Below, one piece after another: positions 32,801-40,674 of a stretch of 64,000 bases of DNA. The notes beneath the pieces were generated by a model. It had not been told where the DNA came from and did no database searches. It saw nothing but the letters and a program-made list of their open reading frames with translations. The stretch spans positions 1-64,000 of the forward strand of contig NZ_JBEPNA010000009.1 in assembly GCF_040546025.1 (NCBI RefSeq), read 5' to 3'. Position 1 is the first letter of the stretch; every line of letters begins with the position of its first letter. The stretch is from Marisediminicola sp040546025. GTDB lineage: Bacteria; Actinomycetota; Actinomycetes; Actinomycetales; Microbacteriaceae. The position numbers and the translations under genes were made by a program.

Positions 32801-32838
32801 CATAATGGTGTCGTTCGCGAAATGTGAACGTACACATT
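32801..32838 (+). promoter_or_regulatory. Promoter and operator A of the arabinose regulon
   Basis: CATAAT (32801-32806) is a likely -10. It is followed by operator AATGTGA-ACGT-ACACATT at 32821-32838, of which 6 of 7 arm bases pair. The operator lies within the 5' end of the regulator transcript, as expected for autorepression. Two better copies are at 33963 and 39117. Confidence 0.75.
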
Positions 32839-32866
32839 GCCAATGAAGCCGGGTACGACAGTCACC

Positions 32867-33880
32867 ATGGAACCACCGAAGGTTCGCGCTCCCAACATCC
32901 GGGATGTCGCACGACTCGCGGGAGTCTCGTACCAGACGGTGTCCCGGGTGCTCAACAACGCCGAGTCGATCAAACCCAGCACCAAGCAGCGCGTGCTCGA
33001 GGTCATCGAGCAGATCGGCTACCGGCCGAATCAGGCTGCGCGCGCCCTCGTGACGAGCAAGTCGCGGACTATCGGCGTGCTGACCTCGCAGACGGCCCAC
33101 TACGGCCCGACGACCAGCCTGCACGCCATCGAGGACGCGGCACGCGAGGCGGGCTACCTCATCACCACGACGAGCCTGTCGACGAGCGATCAGGGCTCGA
33201 TCACCGAGGGGCTCGAGCACCTCATGGCTCAGGCGATCGAGGGGCTCGTCGTCATCGCCCCGCAGGTGCGGGTGTTCGACGCCTTCCGGCAGCTCGCGCT
33301 GACCATCCCGCTGGTGACGCTCGATTCGACCGGACAGGATGCGCCGCGCAGCCTCTCGGTCGACCAGATCGCCGGCGCACGGATGGCCACGAACCACCTC
33401 ATCGAGCTCGGCCACGAGGACATCGTGCACGTCGCCGGCCCGCGCGACTGGATCGAGGCGGAGGCTCGGATGCGCGGATTCCTCGATGCGATCAACGCGG
33501 CCGACCTGAGGACGCATCGGCCCGTCCTCGGCGACTGGACAGCCGACTTCGGGTACCACGTCGGCACCGAACTGTTGGACTTTCGCGACTTCACGGCGGT
33601 GTTCGCGGGGAACGACCAGATGGCGCTGGGGCTGCTGCATGCGTTCCGCAACGCGGGGCTCGATGTGCCCGGCGATATCAGCGTGGTCGGCTTCGACGAC
33701 ATCCCCGAGGCCCGCCACTTCTTCCCGCCGCTCACGACGGTTCGGCAGGACTTCGCCGAGCTCGGCAGGCGCTCGATCGCGCTGCTCGTCGGCGAGATCG
33801 AGGGCGAGGAAGACCTCGACCACGCGCAGATCCTTCCGGAGCTGATCGTGCGCGAGTCCACGGCGCGTGCGCGCCGCTGA
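32867..33880 (+). CDS. LacI-family repressor 1 (AraR-like)
   Basis: 337 aa from ATG 32867 (an upstream ATG at 32843 and TTG at 32837 are in frame, but overlap or abut the operator and lack a ribosome binding site). The HTH is NIRDVARLAGVSYQTVSRVLNN, followed by hinge YRPNQAARALVTSKSRTIGVL. The ligand domain has HLIELGHEDIVHVAGP and SVVGFDDIPEARHFFPPLTTVRQDF. Its promoter carries operator A, and the same operator precedes araB and the importer operon, so it is the prime candidate for the arabinose-island repressor. It is followed by araB after 143 bp. Confidence 0.9.
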   Translation: MEPPKVRAPNIRDVARLAGVSYQTVSRVLNNAESIKPSTKQRVLEVIEQIGYRPNQAARALVTSKSRTIGVLTSQTAHYGPTTSLHAIEDAAREAGYLITTTSLSTSDQGSITEGLEHLMAQAIEGLVVIAPQVRVFDAFRQLALTIPLVTLDSTGQDAPRSLSVDQIAGARMATNHLIELGHEDIVHVAGPRDWIEAEARMRGFLDAINAADLRTHRPVLGDWTADFGYHVGTELLDFRDFTAVFAGNDQMALGLLHAFRNAGLDVPGDISVVGFDDIPEARHFFPPLTTVRQDFAELGRRSIALLVGEIEGEEDLDHAQILPELIVRESTARARR

Positions 33881-33929
33881 CGGCGGTCCCACCGAGCCAG
33901 CTTTGCCGAGCGACTGCGCCGTCGCGGGC

Positions 33930-33980
33930 TTGACAGGCGGGCCGGGCGGGCGGCTACCATGCAATGTGAGCGATCACATT
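33930..33980 (+). promoter_or_regulatory. araBDA promoter with operator B
   Basis: TTGACA (33930-33935), 19 bp, TACCAT (33955-33960), then operator AATGTGA-GCGA-TCACATT (33963-33980, perfect 7-bp arms) immediately downstream of the -10. A repressor here would block the polymerase at the start site. Confidence 0.85.
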
Positions 33981-34023
33981 TTGTGAACCGCCTCGTTCCC
34001 CCGCCCTGACGAAGGAGTCTCTC

Positions 34024-35784
34024 GTGCCCGCTTCCGCCGCACCGATCACGCCGGAGGACCGATTCGTCATCGGCGTCGACTACGGCACCCTGTCCGGCCG
34101 CGCCCTCGTCGTGCGCGTCTGCGACGGCGCCGAGTTCGGCACCGCGACCCACGAATACCCCCATGCGGTCATGGACACGGTGCTCGCCGCGACCGGCGAG
34201 AAGCTGCCGCCGGAGTGGGCGCTCCAGGTGCCCGCCGACTACGTGGACGTGCTCAAGACCGCCGTGCCGCGCGCGATCGCGGCATCCGGAATCGACCCGG
34301 CGCAGGTCATCGGCATCGGAACGGACTTCACCGCGAGCACCCCCCTCCCCGTGCTGGCCGACGGAACACCGCTCAACGAGGTTCCCGGCCTCGAGTCACG
34401 CCCGCACGCCTACGTGAAGCTGTGGAAGCACCACGCGGCACAAGCCCAGGCCGACCGCATCAACGAACTCGCCCGCACCCGCGGGGAGACCTGGCTGCCG
34501 CGCTACGGCGGGCTCATCTCGAGCGAGTGGGAATTCGCCAAGGGCCTCCAGCTGCTCGAGGAGGACCCCGAGCTCTACGCCCGCATGGACCACTTCGTCG
34601 AGGCCGCGGACTGGATCGTCTGGCAGCTCACCGGCAGCTACGTGCGCAACGCCTGCACGGCCGGCTACAAGGGCATCCTGCAGGATGGCGCATACCCCAG
34701 CCGGGAATTCCTTGCCGCGCTGAACCCCGAGTTCGCCGGGTTCGCCGCCGACAAGATCGCCCAGGAGATCGGCCAGCTCGGCGAGAGGGCCGGCGTGCTG
34801 TCCGAGCAGGCCGCCGCGTGGACCGGGCTCCGCGCCGGCATCGCTGTCGCAGTCGGCAACGTCGACGCGCATGTCACCGCGCCTGCCGCCCAGGCCGTCG
34901 AGCCCGGCCAGATGCTCGCGATCATGGGCACGTCCACCTGCCACGTCATGAACGCGACGGGGATCACCGAGGTGCCCGGAATGTGCGGCGTCGTCGACGG
35001 CGGCATCGTCGCGGGGCTCTACGGCTACGAGGCAGGGCAGTCCGGCGTCGGCGACATCTTCGCCTGGTACGTGAACAACCAGGTGCCGGGACGCTACCAC
35101 GAGGAGGCCGCGGCGCGGGGGCTCAGCGTGCACGAGTACCTCACCTCCCTCATCCAGGACCAGCCCGTCGGCGGGCACGGTCTCATCGCCCTCGACTGGC
35201 ACAGCGGCAACCGCTCGGTGCTCGTCGACCACGAGCTCAGCGGAACCCTCATCGGCGCGACGCTCGCGACCCGGGCCGAGGAGGTCTACCGGGCGCTGTT
35301 CGAGGCGACCGCGTTCGGCACCCGAACGATCGTCGAGACCTTCGCCGCGAGCGGCACCCCCGTGACCGAGTTCATCGCCGCGGGCGGCCTGATCAAGAAC
35401 CCCTTCCTGATGCAGGTCTACAGCGACGTGCTGCGAATGCCGGTGTCGACGATCGTGAGCGACCAGGGCCCCGCGCTCGGCTCCGCGATCCACGCAGCCG
35501 TCGCCGCGGGAGCCTATCCAGACGTGCGCGCCGCCGGCGACGCGATGGGCCGCCTCAACAAGTCGGCCTTCACGCCGAACCCGGATGCCGCGGATGCCTA
35601 CGACCTGCTGTTCGCCGAGTACACCCTGTTGCACGACTACTTCGGCCGCGGCGGCAACGACGTCATGCACCGCCTCAAGGCCATGCGGCGGGATGCGCTC
35701 GGGGGAGCGGGCGAGTTCGCCGGCGCCCTCGCCGCGGACCAATCGGAGCCCAGCGACCCCGCGGAGAGCGAGGTCGGGTCATGA
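34024..35784 (+). CDS. araB: L-ribulokinase
   Basis: 586 aa, FGGY family, phosphorylates L-ribulose. Motifs: VIGVDYGTLSGRALVVRV (phosphate loop), IGTDFTAST, YVKLWKHHAAQAQADRIN, GLISSEWEFAK, AIMGTSTCHVMN, VDGGIVAGLYGYEAGQSGVGDIFAW and FGTRTIVETF. These are the ribulokinase-specific variants of the FGGY blocks. GTG start with GAAGGAG upstream. It overlaps araD by 4 bp, so araB-araD-araA are translated as one coupled operon. Confidence 0.96.
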   Translation: MPASAAPITPEDRFVIGVDYGTLSGRALVVRVCDGAEFGTATHEYPHAVMDTVLAATGEKLPPEWALQVPADYVDVLKTAVPRAIAASGIDPAQVIGIGTDFTASTPLPVLADGTPLNEVPGLESRPHAYVKLWKHHAAQAQADRINELARTRGETWLPRYGGLISSEWEFAKGLQLLEEDPELYARMDHFVEAADWIVWQLTGSYVRNACTAGYKGILQDGAYPSREFLAALNPEFAGFAADKIAQEIGQLGERAGVLSEQAAAWTGLRAGIAVAVGNVDAHVTAPAAQAVEPGQMLAIMGTSTCHVMNATGITEVPGMCGVVDGGIVAGLYGYEAGQSGVGDIFAWYVNNQVPGRYHEEAAARGLSVHEYLTSLIQDQPVGGHGLIALDWHSGNRSVLVDHELSGTLIGATLATRAEEVYRALFEATAFGTRTIVETFAASGTPVTEFIAAGGLIKNPFLMQVYSDVLRMPVSTIVSDQGPALGSAIHAAVAAGAYPDVRAAGDAMGRLNKSAFTPNPDAADAYDLLFAEYTLLHDYFGRGGNDVMHRLKAMRRDALGGAGEFAGALAADQSEPSDPAESEVGS

Positions 35785-36524
35785 GCGTCGATGACGACAT
35801 CCGCCGCGTCCGCGCCGACGTCGCAGCGCTGCACGACCAGCTCACCCGCTACGGGCTCGTGATCTGGACCGGCGGCAACATCTCCGGCCGCGTGCCCGGC
35901 GCGAACCTGTTCGTGATCAAGCCGAGCGGCGTCGAGTACGACGACCTCGACGCCTCGAACATGATCCTCTGCGACCTCGACGGCCACGTCATCCCCGGGT
36001 CGGAGGGCAGCGAGCGCAGCCCCTCGAGCGACACCGCGGCGCACGCCTACGTCTACCGCAACATGCCGCAGGTGGGCGGCGTCGTGCACACCCATTCGAC
36101 CTACGCCACCGCGTGGGCGGCCCGGGGCGAACCCGTGCCGTGCGTCATCACCGGCCAGGCCGACGAGTTCGGCGGCGAGATCCCGATCGGCCCGTTCGCG
36201 ATCATCGGCGACGAGTCGATCGGCGAGGGAATCGTCGAGACGCTGTCCGGGCACCGCTCGCGCGCTGTGCTGATGCAGAACCACGGAGTCTTCACGATCG
36301 GCAAGGACCCCCGCGACGCCGTCAAGGCCGCCGTCATGGCCGAGGATGTCGCGCGGACGGTGCACATCTCCCGCCAGCTCGGCGAGCCGATCCCCATCCC
36401 GCAGGACAAGATCGACGCCCTGTTCGACCGCTACCAGAACGTCTACGGGCAGGCGCCCGCCGGTGCGCTCGACGACACCACGATGAACGACACCGCACTG
36501 GACAACACTGGAGAAGACGCATGA
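35781..36524 (+). CDS. araD: L-ribulose-5-phosphate 4-epimerase
   Basis: 247 aa class II aldolase/epimerase-fold enzyme. It has LVIWTGGNISGRVPGANLFVIKPSGVEYDDL, DGHVIPGSEGSERSPSSDT, GGVVHTHSTYATAWA (metal histidines H-T-H) and VLMQNHGVFTIG (third histidine). It yields D-xylulose-5-phosphate. ATG overlaps the araB stop (ATGA). The last 20 residues are a polar extension not seen in most family members; function unknown. Confidence 0.95.
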   Translation: MSVDDDIRRVRADVAALHDQLTRYGLVIWTGGNISGRVPGANLFVIKPSGVEYDDLDASNMILCDLDGHVIPGSEGSERSPSSDTAAHAYVYRNMPQVGGVVHTHSTYATAWAARGEPVPCVITGQADEFGGEIPIGPFAIIGDESIGEGIVETLSGHRSRAVLMQNHGVFTIGKDPRDAVKAAVMAEDVARTVHISRQLGEPIPIPQDKIDALFDRYQNVYGQAPAGALDDTTMNDTALDNTGEDA

Positions 36525-38041
36525 ACGGCTCGATCATTCCCGACCTCGCCACAAACGAGGTCTGGTTCGTCACCGGCAGCCAGAACCTCTACGGCGACGA
36601 GACGCTGCGCCAGGTGGCGGAGCAGTCCCAGCGGATCGCGACCGCGCTCGGCGACGCCCGCGACATCCCCGTGACCGTGAAGTGGATGCCGGTGCTCAAG
36701 GACTCCGATTCCATCCGGCGCCTCGCCCTCGACGCCAACGCGAACGACCGCGTCATCGGCGTCATCGCCTGGATGCACACCTTCAGCCCCGCGAAGATGT
36801 GGATCACCGGACTCGACCTGCTGCGCAAGCCCCTGCTGCACCTGCACACGCAGGCGAACGTGGAGCTTCCGTGGTCCGAGATCGATATGGACTTCATGAA
36901 CCTCAACCAGGCCGCCCACGGCGACCGCGAGTTCGGCTACATCCAGACCCGTCTCGGGGTCGCCCGCAAGACGGTCGTCGGCCACGTCTCCAACCCCGCG
37001 GTTGCCGCGAGAATCGGCACGTGGACACGCGCCGCGGCCGGGTGGGCCGCGACCCATGAGTTGAAGCTCGCCCGGTTCGGCGACAACATGCGCTTCGTCG
37101 CCGTGACCGAGGGCGACAAGACAGAGGCAGAGCTGCAGTTCGGCGTGCAGGTCAACACCTGGGGAGTGAACGATCTCGTCGAGGCGGTCGACGCAGCGAC
37201 CGAGGCCGACGTCGACGCGCTCGTCGCCGAGTACGAGGAGCTGTACGAGGTCGTGCCAGAGCTACGGTCCGGCGGAGAGCGCCACGACTCACTGCGCTAC
37301 GGCGCGCGCATCGAGCTCGGCTTGCGCTCGTTCCTCGAGGCTGGGGGGTTCAGCGCCTTCACCACGAGCTTCGAAGACCTCGGCGGACTCCGCCAGCTGC
37401 CCGGCCTCGCTGTGCAGCGGCTCATGGCGGACGGCTACGGCTTCGGCGCCGAGGGTGATTGGAAGACCGCCGTGCTGGTCCGCGCGGCCAAGGTCATGGG
37501 GGCAGGGCTTCCCGGCGGGGCCTCGCTCATGGAGGACTACACCTACGACATGACGCCGGGCAACGAGCTCATCCTCGGCGCGCACATGCTCGAGGTGTGC
37601 CCGTCGCTGACGACCTCGAGGCCACGCCTCGAGGTGCATCCGCTCGGCATCGGTGGCCGTGAGGATCCGGTGAGGCTCGTCTTCGATACGGATGCCGGGC
37701 CCGCGGTCGTCGTCGCCCTCTCCGACATGCGCGACCGCTTCCGGCTCGTCGCGAACGTCGTCGAGGTCGTGCCGCTGCCGCATCCGCTTCCCAAACTGCC
37801 CGTCGCCCGGGCGGTGTGGAAGCCCGAGCCCGACTTCGCGACAAGCGCCGCCGCGTGGCTTGTGGCGGGAGCCGCGCACCACACGGTGATGTCGACCGCC
37901 ATCGGAATCGAGGTGTTCGAGGACTTCGCCGAGATCGCGCGCAACGAGCTCGTCGTGATCGACAAGAGCACGAACCTGCGCGATTTCACCCGGGAGCTGC
38001 GTTGGAACCAGGCCTACTACCGGCTCGCCCGCGGGCTCTGA
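36521..38041 (+). CDS. araA: L-arabinose isomerase
   Basis: 506 aa, converts L-arabinose to L-ribulose. Motifs: EVWFVTGSQNLYGDETL, CIAWMHTFSPAKMWI-type block (VIAWMHTFSPAKMWITGL), LPWSEIDMDFMNLNQAAHGDREFG, LRYGARIELGLRSFL and MEDYTYDMTPGNELILGAHMLEVCPSL. Metal ligands (E, E, H, H) are placed as in the family. It overlaps araD by 4 bp (ATGA). Confidence 0.97.
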   Translation: MNGSIIPDLATNEVWFVTGSQNLYGDETLRQVAEQSQRIATALGDARDIPVTVKWMPVLKDSDSIRRLALDANANDRVIGVIAWMHTFSPAKMWITGLDLLRKPLLHLHTQANVELPWSEIDMDFMNLNQAAHGDREFGYIQTRLGVARKTVVGHVSNPAVAARIGTWTRAAAGWAATHELKLARFGDNMRFVAVTEGDKTEAELQFGVQVNTWGVNDLVEAVDAATEADVDALVAEYEELYEVVPELRSGGERHDSLRYGARIELGLRSFLEAGGFSAFTTSFEDLGGLRQLPGLAVQRLMADGYGFGAEGDWKTAVLVRAAKVMGAGLPGGASLMEDYTYDMTPGNELILGAHMLEVCPSLTTSRPRLEVHPLGIGGREDPVRLVFDTDAGPAVVVALSDMRDRFRLVANVVEVVPLPHPLPKLPVARAVWKPEPDFATSAAAWLVAGAAHHTVMSTAIGIEVFEDFAEIARNELVVIDKSTNLRDFTRELRWNQAYYRLARGL

Positions 38042-38051
38042 CCGCGCTGCC

Positions 38052-39080
38052 GTGGCCAACATCACCGACGTCGCGAAGCTCGCGGGGGTCTCGCACCAGA
38101 CGGTGTCCCGGGTGCTCAACGATGCCGCCGTGCGCCCGGCGACCAGGGCGCGCGTGGATGCCGCGATCCGGGAGCTCAACTACCGCCCGAGCTCGGCCGC
38201 CCGCGCCCTCGTGACGCGGAAGTCGAACGCGATCGGCCTCATCGCGACGGGAGCGCCGCTGTATGGGCCCTCGAACACGATGCTGGCCTTCAACGAGGCG
38301 GCCCGGGCGGCGGGGTACCAGGTGACCATCGCGAGCATGACGAGCGTTGACCGGGCGTCGATGGTGAGCGCCATCGAGGTGCTTCTCGGGCAGCGCGTCG
38401 AGGCGCTCGTGCTCATCGTCGCGGATGTCGCGGCCTTCGACGCCATCGCGGGGCTCGACATCGATGTTCCACTCGTCACGGCTGAGAGCAGCGGCCGGGA
38501 GGGATTCCTCAGCGTGTCGATCGACCAGTTCGCCGGCGCGCGCCTCGCCGTGCGGCACCTGATCGGCCTCGGGCACACGGAGATCCTTCATGTCAAGGGG
38601 CCCGACTGGTCGGTGGATGCGGCAGAGCGCGAGCGGGGCTGGCGCACCGAGCTGGAGGCCTCCGGCCTGGCGGTGGTCCCGCCGCTCGCGGGCACCTGGC
38701 TTGCCGACAGCGGTTATGCGATCGGCACCGAGCTCGCCAGCACCGGCGCGGTCGGAGCGGGCCGAGCGACGGCCATCTTCTCGGCCAACGACCAGATGTC
38801 GATCGGGCTGTTGCACGCGCTTTCGGATGCCGGGCTCCGTGTTCCCGGGGATGTGAGCGTCGTCGGCTTCGATGACATCCCCGAGAGTGTGCACTATTCG
38901 CCCCCGCTCACGACGGTGCGCCAGGACTTCGCGGACCTCGGCGCCCGGATGATGCAGACGCTGCTGCAGGTGCTCGATGGTCGCCCGCCGCTGGACCCCG
39001 TCCAGGCGACCCCCGAACTGATCGTGCGCGCGTCGACCGCGCGCGCGATCCCGTTACCGAACCGTGAAGTGAATGCTTGA
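38052..39080 (+). CDS. LacI-family repressor 2
   Basis: 342 aa. HTH ANITDVAKLAGVSHQTVSRVLNDAAVRPATRARVD, hinge YRPSSAARALVTRKSNAIGLI, ligand domain with HLIGLGHTEILHVKGPDWSVDAAERERGW and SVVGFDDIPESVHYSPPLTTVRQDF. It resembles repressor 1 strongly in the recognition helix (HQTVSRVLN versus YQTVSRVLN), so both may read similar operators. It lies 10 bp after araA at the end of the ara operon and 36 bp before the next promoter, so its own expression rises with the operon. Confidence 0.9.
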   Translation: MANITDVAKLAGVSHQTVSRVLNDAAVRPATRARVDAAIRELNYRPSSAARALVTRKSNAIGLIATGAPLYGPSNTMLAFNEAARAAGYQVTIASMTSVDRASMVSAIEVLLGQRVEALVLIVADVAAFDAIAGLDIDVPLVTAESSGREGFLSVSIDQFAGARLAVRHLIGLGHTEILHVKGPDWSVDAAERERGWRTELEASGLAVVPPLAGTWLADSGYAIGTELASTGAVGAGRATAIFSANDQMSIGLLHALSDAGLRVPGDVSVVGFDDIPESVHYSPPLTTVRQDFADLGARMMQTLLQVLDGRPPLDPVQATPELIVRASTARAIPLPNREVNA

Positions 39081-39134
39081 CACGGCCCCCGGGAAACGGA
39101 TTAGCATGTAGTCCACAATGTGACCGTTCACATT
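39077..39134 (+). promoter_or_regulatory. Importer operon promoter with operator C
   Basis: TTGACA (39077-39082), 19 bp, TAGCAT (39102-39107), then operator AATGTGA-CCGT-TCACATT (39117-39134, perfect 7-bp arms). Layout and spacing are the same as at operator B. A 297-nt leader then runs to the binding-protein start. Confidence 0.85.
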
Positions 39135-39431
39135 GGGTAAGAATCCTGCACCGGCATCCACCGATCGCATGACGAAGAGGTCAAGCATTGAGCACGATCC
39201 CACACCCCGCGCGCGCCGACGATTGCGTCGTCGTTTCGTGGACCGGTGGGGGACGCGCCCGTGATGCCCGTCCCCTGCGCCGTGGGGTCGCCGGCGCTCT
39301 GCCCCTCCCCGACTCGCCCAACGCCCGGCCTCTCGCCGGGTAGGCAAACGACGAGCCGACCGCATGGACGAGGTCGACCCGTTGAGCACCACGCAGTTCC
39401 CGAAGTCCAAGCACCCACGAAAGGAAACACA
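39135..39431 (+). other. Long 5' leader before the sugar-binding protein gene
   Basis: This stretch holds no recognised gene. A short upstream ORF of 31 codons begins ATGACGAAGAGG at 39169 and ends at 39264. It is arginine-rich, has no ribosome binding site and is probably chance. The last 20 nt carry the AAAGGAAAC ribosome binding site. Confidence 0.4.
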
Positions 39432-40562
39432 GTGAACAACAGGAAGATTCTGGCGACAATTGCCGCCGGAGCACTCGCCCTCGGCCTCGCGGCCTGCGCA
39501 CCCGCCGAAGACGGCGGCGGCGCAGCCGGCGGCGGCGGCGGCGAAGGCGGCCTCGTCGGCGTCGCAATGCCCACGAAGTCATCCGAGCGCTGGATCCAGG
39601 ATGGCGAAGCCGTCAAGGCCCAGCTCGAAGAGGCCGGCTTCGAGGTCGACCTTCAGTACGCGGAAGACGACATCCCGACCCAGGTCAGCCAGATTGAGAA
39701 CATGATCACCAAGGGCGCTGTCGCCCTGATCGTCGCCTCGATCGACGGAACCACGCTCACCAACGTGCTCGAGGACGCCGCCAGCCAGGACATCGCGGTC
39801 ATCGCGTATGACCGACTGCTGCGCGACACCGAGGCCGTCAGCTACTACGCCACGTTCGACAACTTCCTCGTCGGACAGCAGCAGGCATGGTCGATCACCA
39901 ACGGACTCGGCCTGACCGAGCTCGACGGAACCGCGATCGACGGCGCTCCGGCCGGACCGTTCAACATCGAGCTGTTCGCCGGTTCGCTCGACGACAACAA
40001 CGCGTTCTTCTTCTTCAACGGCGCCATGGACGTGCTCCAGCCGCTGATCGATGACGGCGTTCTCGTTGTCAAGAGCGACCAGACCGACATCGAGCAGGTT
40101 GCAACGCTCCGTTGGGACGGCGAGACCGCGCAGAGCCGCATGGAGGACATCCTCACGTCGCAGTACTCGGGTGGAGACAAGGTCAACGCCGTCCTCTCGC
40201 CGTACGACGGCATCAGCCGCGGAATCATCTCCGCCCTCGAAGGATCCGGGTACACGGTCGGCGCCGAATGGCCGATCATCTCGGGCCAGGACGCCGAACT
40301 CGACTCCGTCAAGGCGATCGTCTCCGGCGAGCAGTACGCCACCATCTTCAAGGACACCCGCGACCTCGCGTCGAAGGCTGTCGAGATGACGGTTGCGGTT
40401 CTCGCAGGTGAAGAGCCCGAGGTCAACAACACCGAGGACTACGACAACGGCGTCAAGAAGGTGCCGTCGTTCCTGCTCGAGCCGATCATCGTCGTCGCGG
40501 ACAACATCCCCGAGGTGCTGATCGACAGCGGCTACTGGACCGACGAAGAGATCAACGGCTAG
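39432..40562 (+). CDS. chvE: Multiple-monosaccharide ABC transporter binding lipoprotein (ChvE-like)
   Basis: 376 aa. The lipobox is LGLAAC with lipidated C22, followed by a glycine-rich linker and a family-4 periplasmic-binding domain: VGVAMPTKSSERWIQDGEAVKAQLEEAGF, DIPTQVSQIENMI, YDRLLRDTEAVSYYATFDN. These match the ChvE / xylose-arabinose-galactose binders. It is the first gene of an importer with gguA and gguB, repressed through operator C. GTG start. A hairpin follows the stop. Confidence 0.93.
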   Translation: MNNRKILATIAAGALALGLAACAPAEDGGGAAGGGGGEGGLVGVAMPTKSSERWIQDGEAVKAQLEEAGFEVDLQYAEDDIPTQVSQIENMITKGAVALIVASIDGTTLTNVLEDAASQDIAVIAYDRLLRDTEAVSYYATFDNFLVGQQQAWSITNGLGLTELDGTAIDGAPAGPFNIELFAGSLDDNNAFFFFNGAMDVLQPLIDDGVLVVKSDQTDIEQVATLRWDGETAQSRMEDILTSQYSGGDKVNAVLSPYDGISRGIISALEGSGYTVGAEWPIISGQDAELDSVKAIVSGEQYATIFKDTRDLASKAVEMTVAVLAGEEPEVNNTEDYDNGVKKVPSFLLEPIIVVADNIPEVLIDSGYWTDEEING

Positions 40563-40599
40563 TCACATCGCACTGCGATAGCAACACAGAGCACCAACA

Positions 40600-40634
40600 C
40601 GCCGGTGGGGAGTACCCAGGTACCCCCACCGGCG
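40600..40634 (+). terminator. Intercistronic hairpin between the binding protein and ATPase genes
   Basis: CGCCGGTGGGG (40600-40610) pairs with CCCCACCGGCG (40624-40634), an 11-bp stem with a GTACC...GGTAC-containing loop; no T tract. It resembles the hairpin found in the same place in the 22-26 kb importer and probably attenuates the downstream genes. Confidence 0.7.
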
Positions 40635-40674
40635 ACCACAATGTACTACCCCCACCAAAGGAGTTGGATCGCCG

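Noticed and set aside
34215..36524. A very long rightward frame (about 769 codons) that runs through araB and into araD
   Set aside because: Its first part is out of frame with the clear ribulokinase and has only arginine-rich sequence; only the last third (35781-36524) encodes araD. It is a read-through artefact of high GC.
39169..39264. Upstream ORF of 31 codons in the importer leader
   Set aside because: It is arginine-rich with no Shine-Dalgarno and ends 168 nt before the real start; likely chance.
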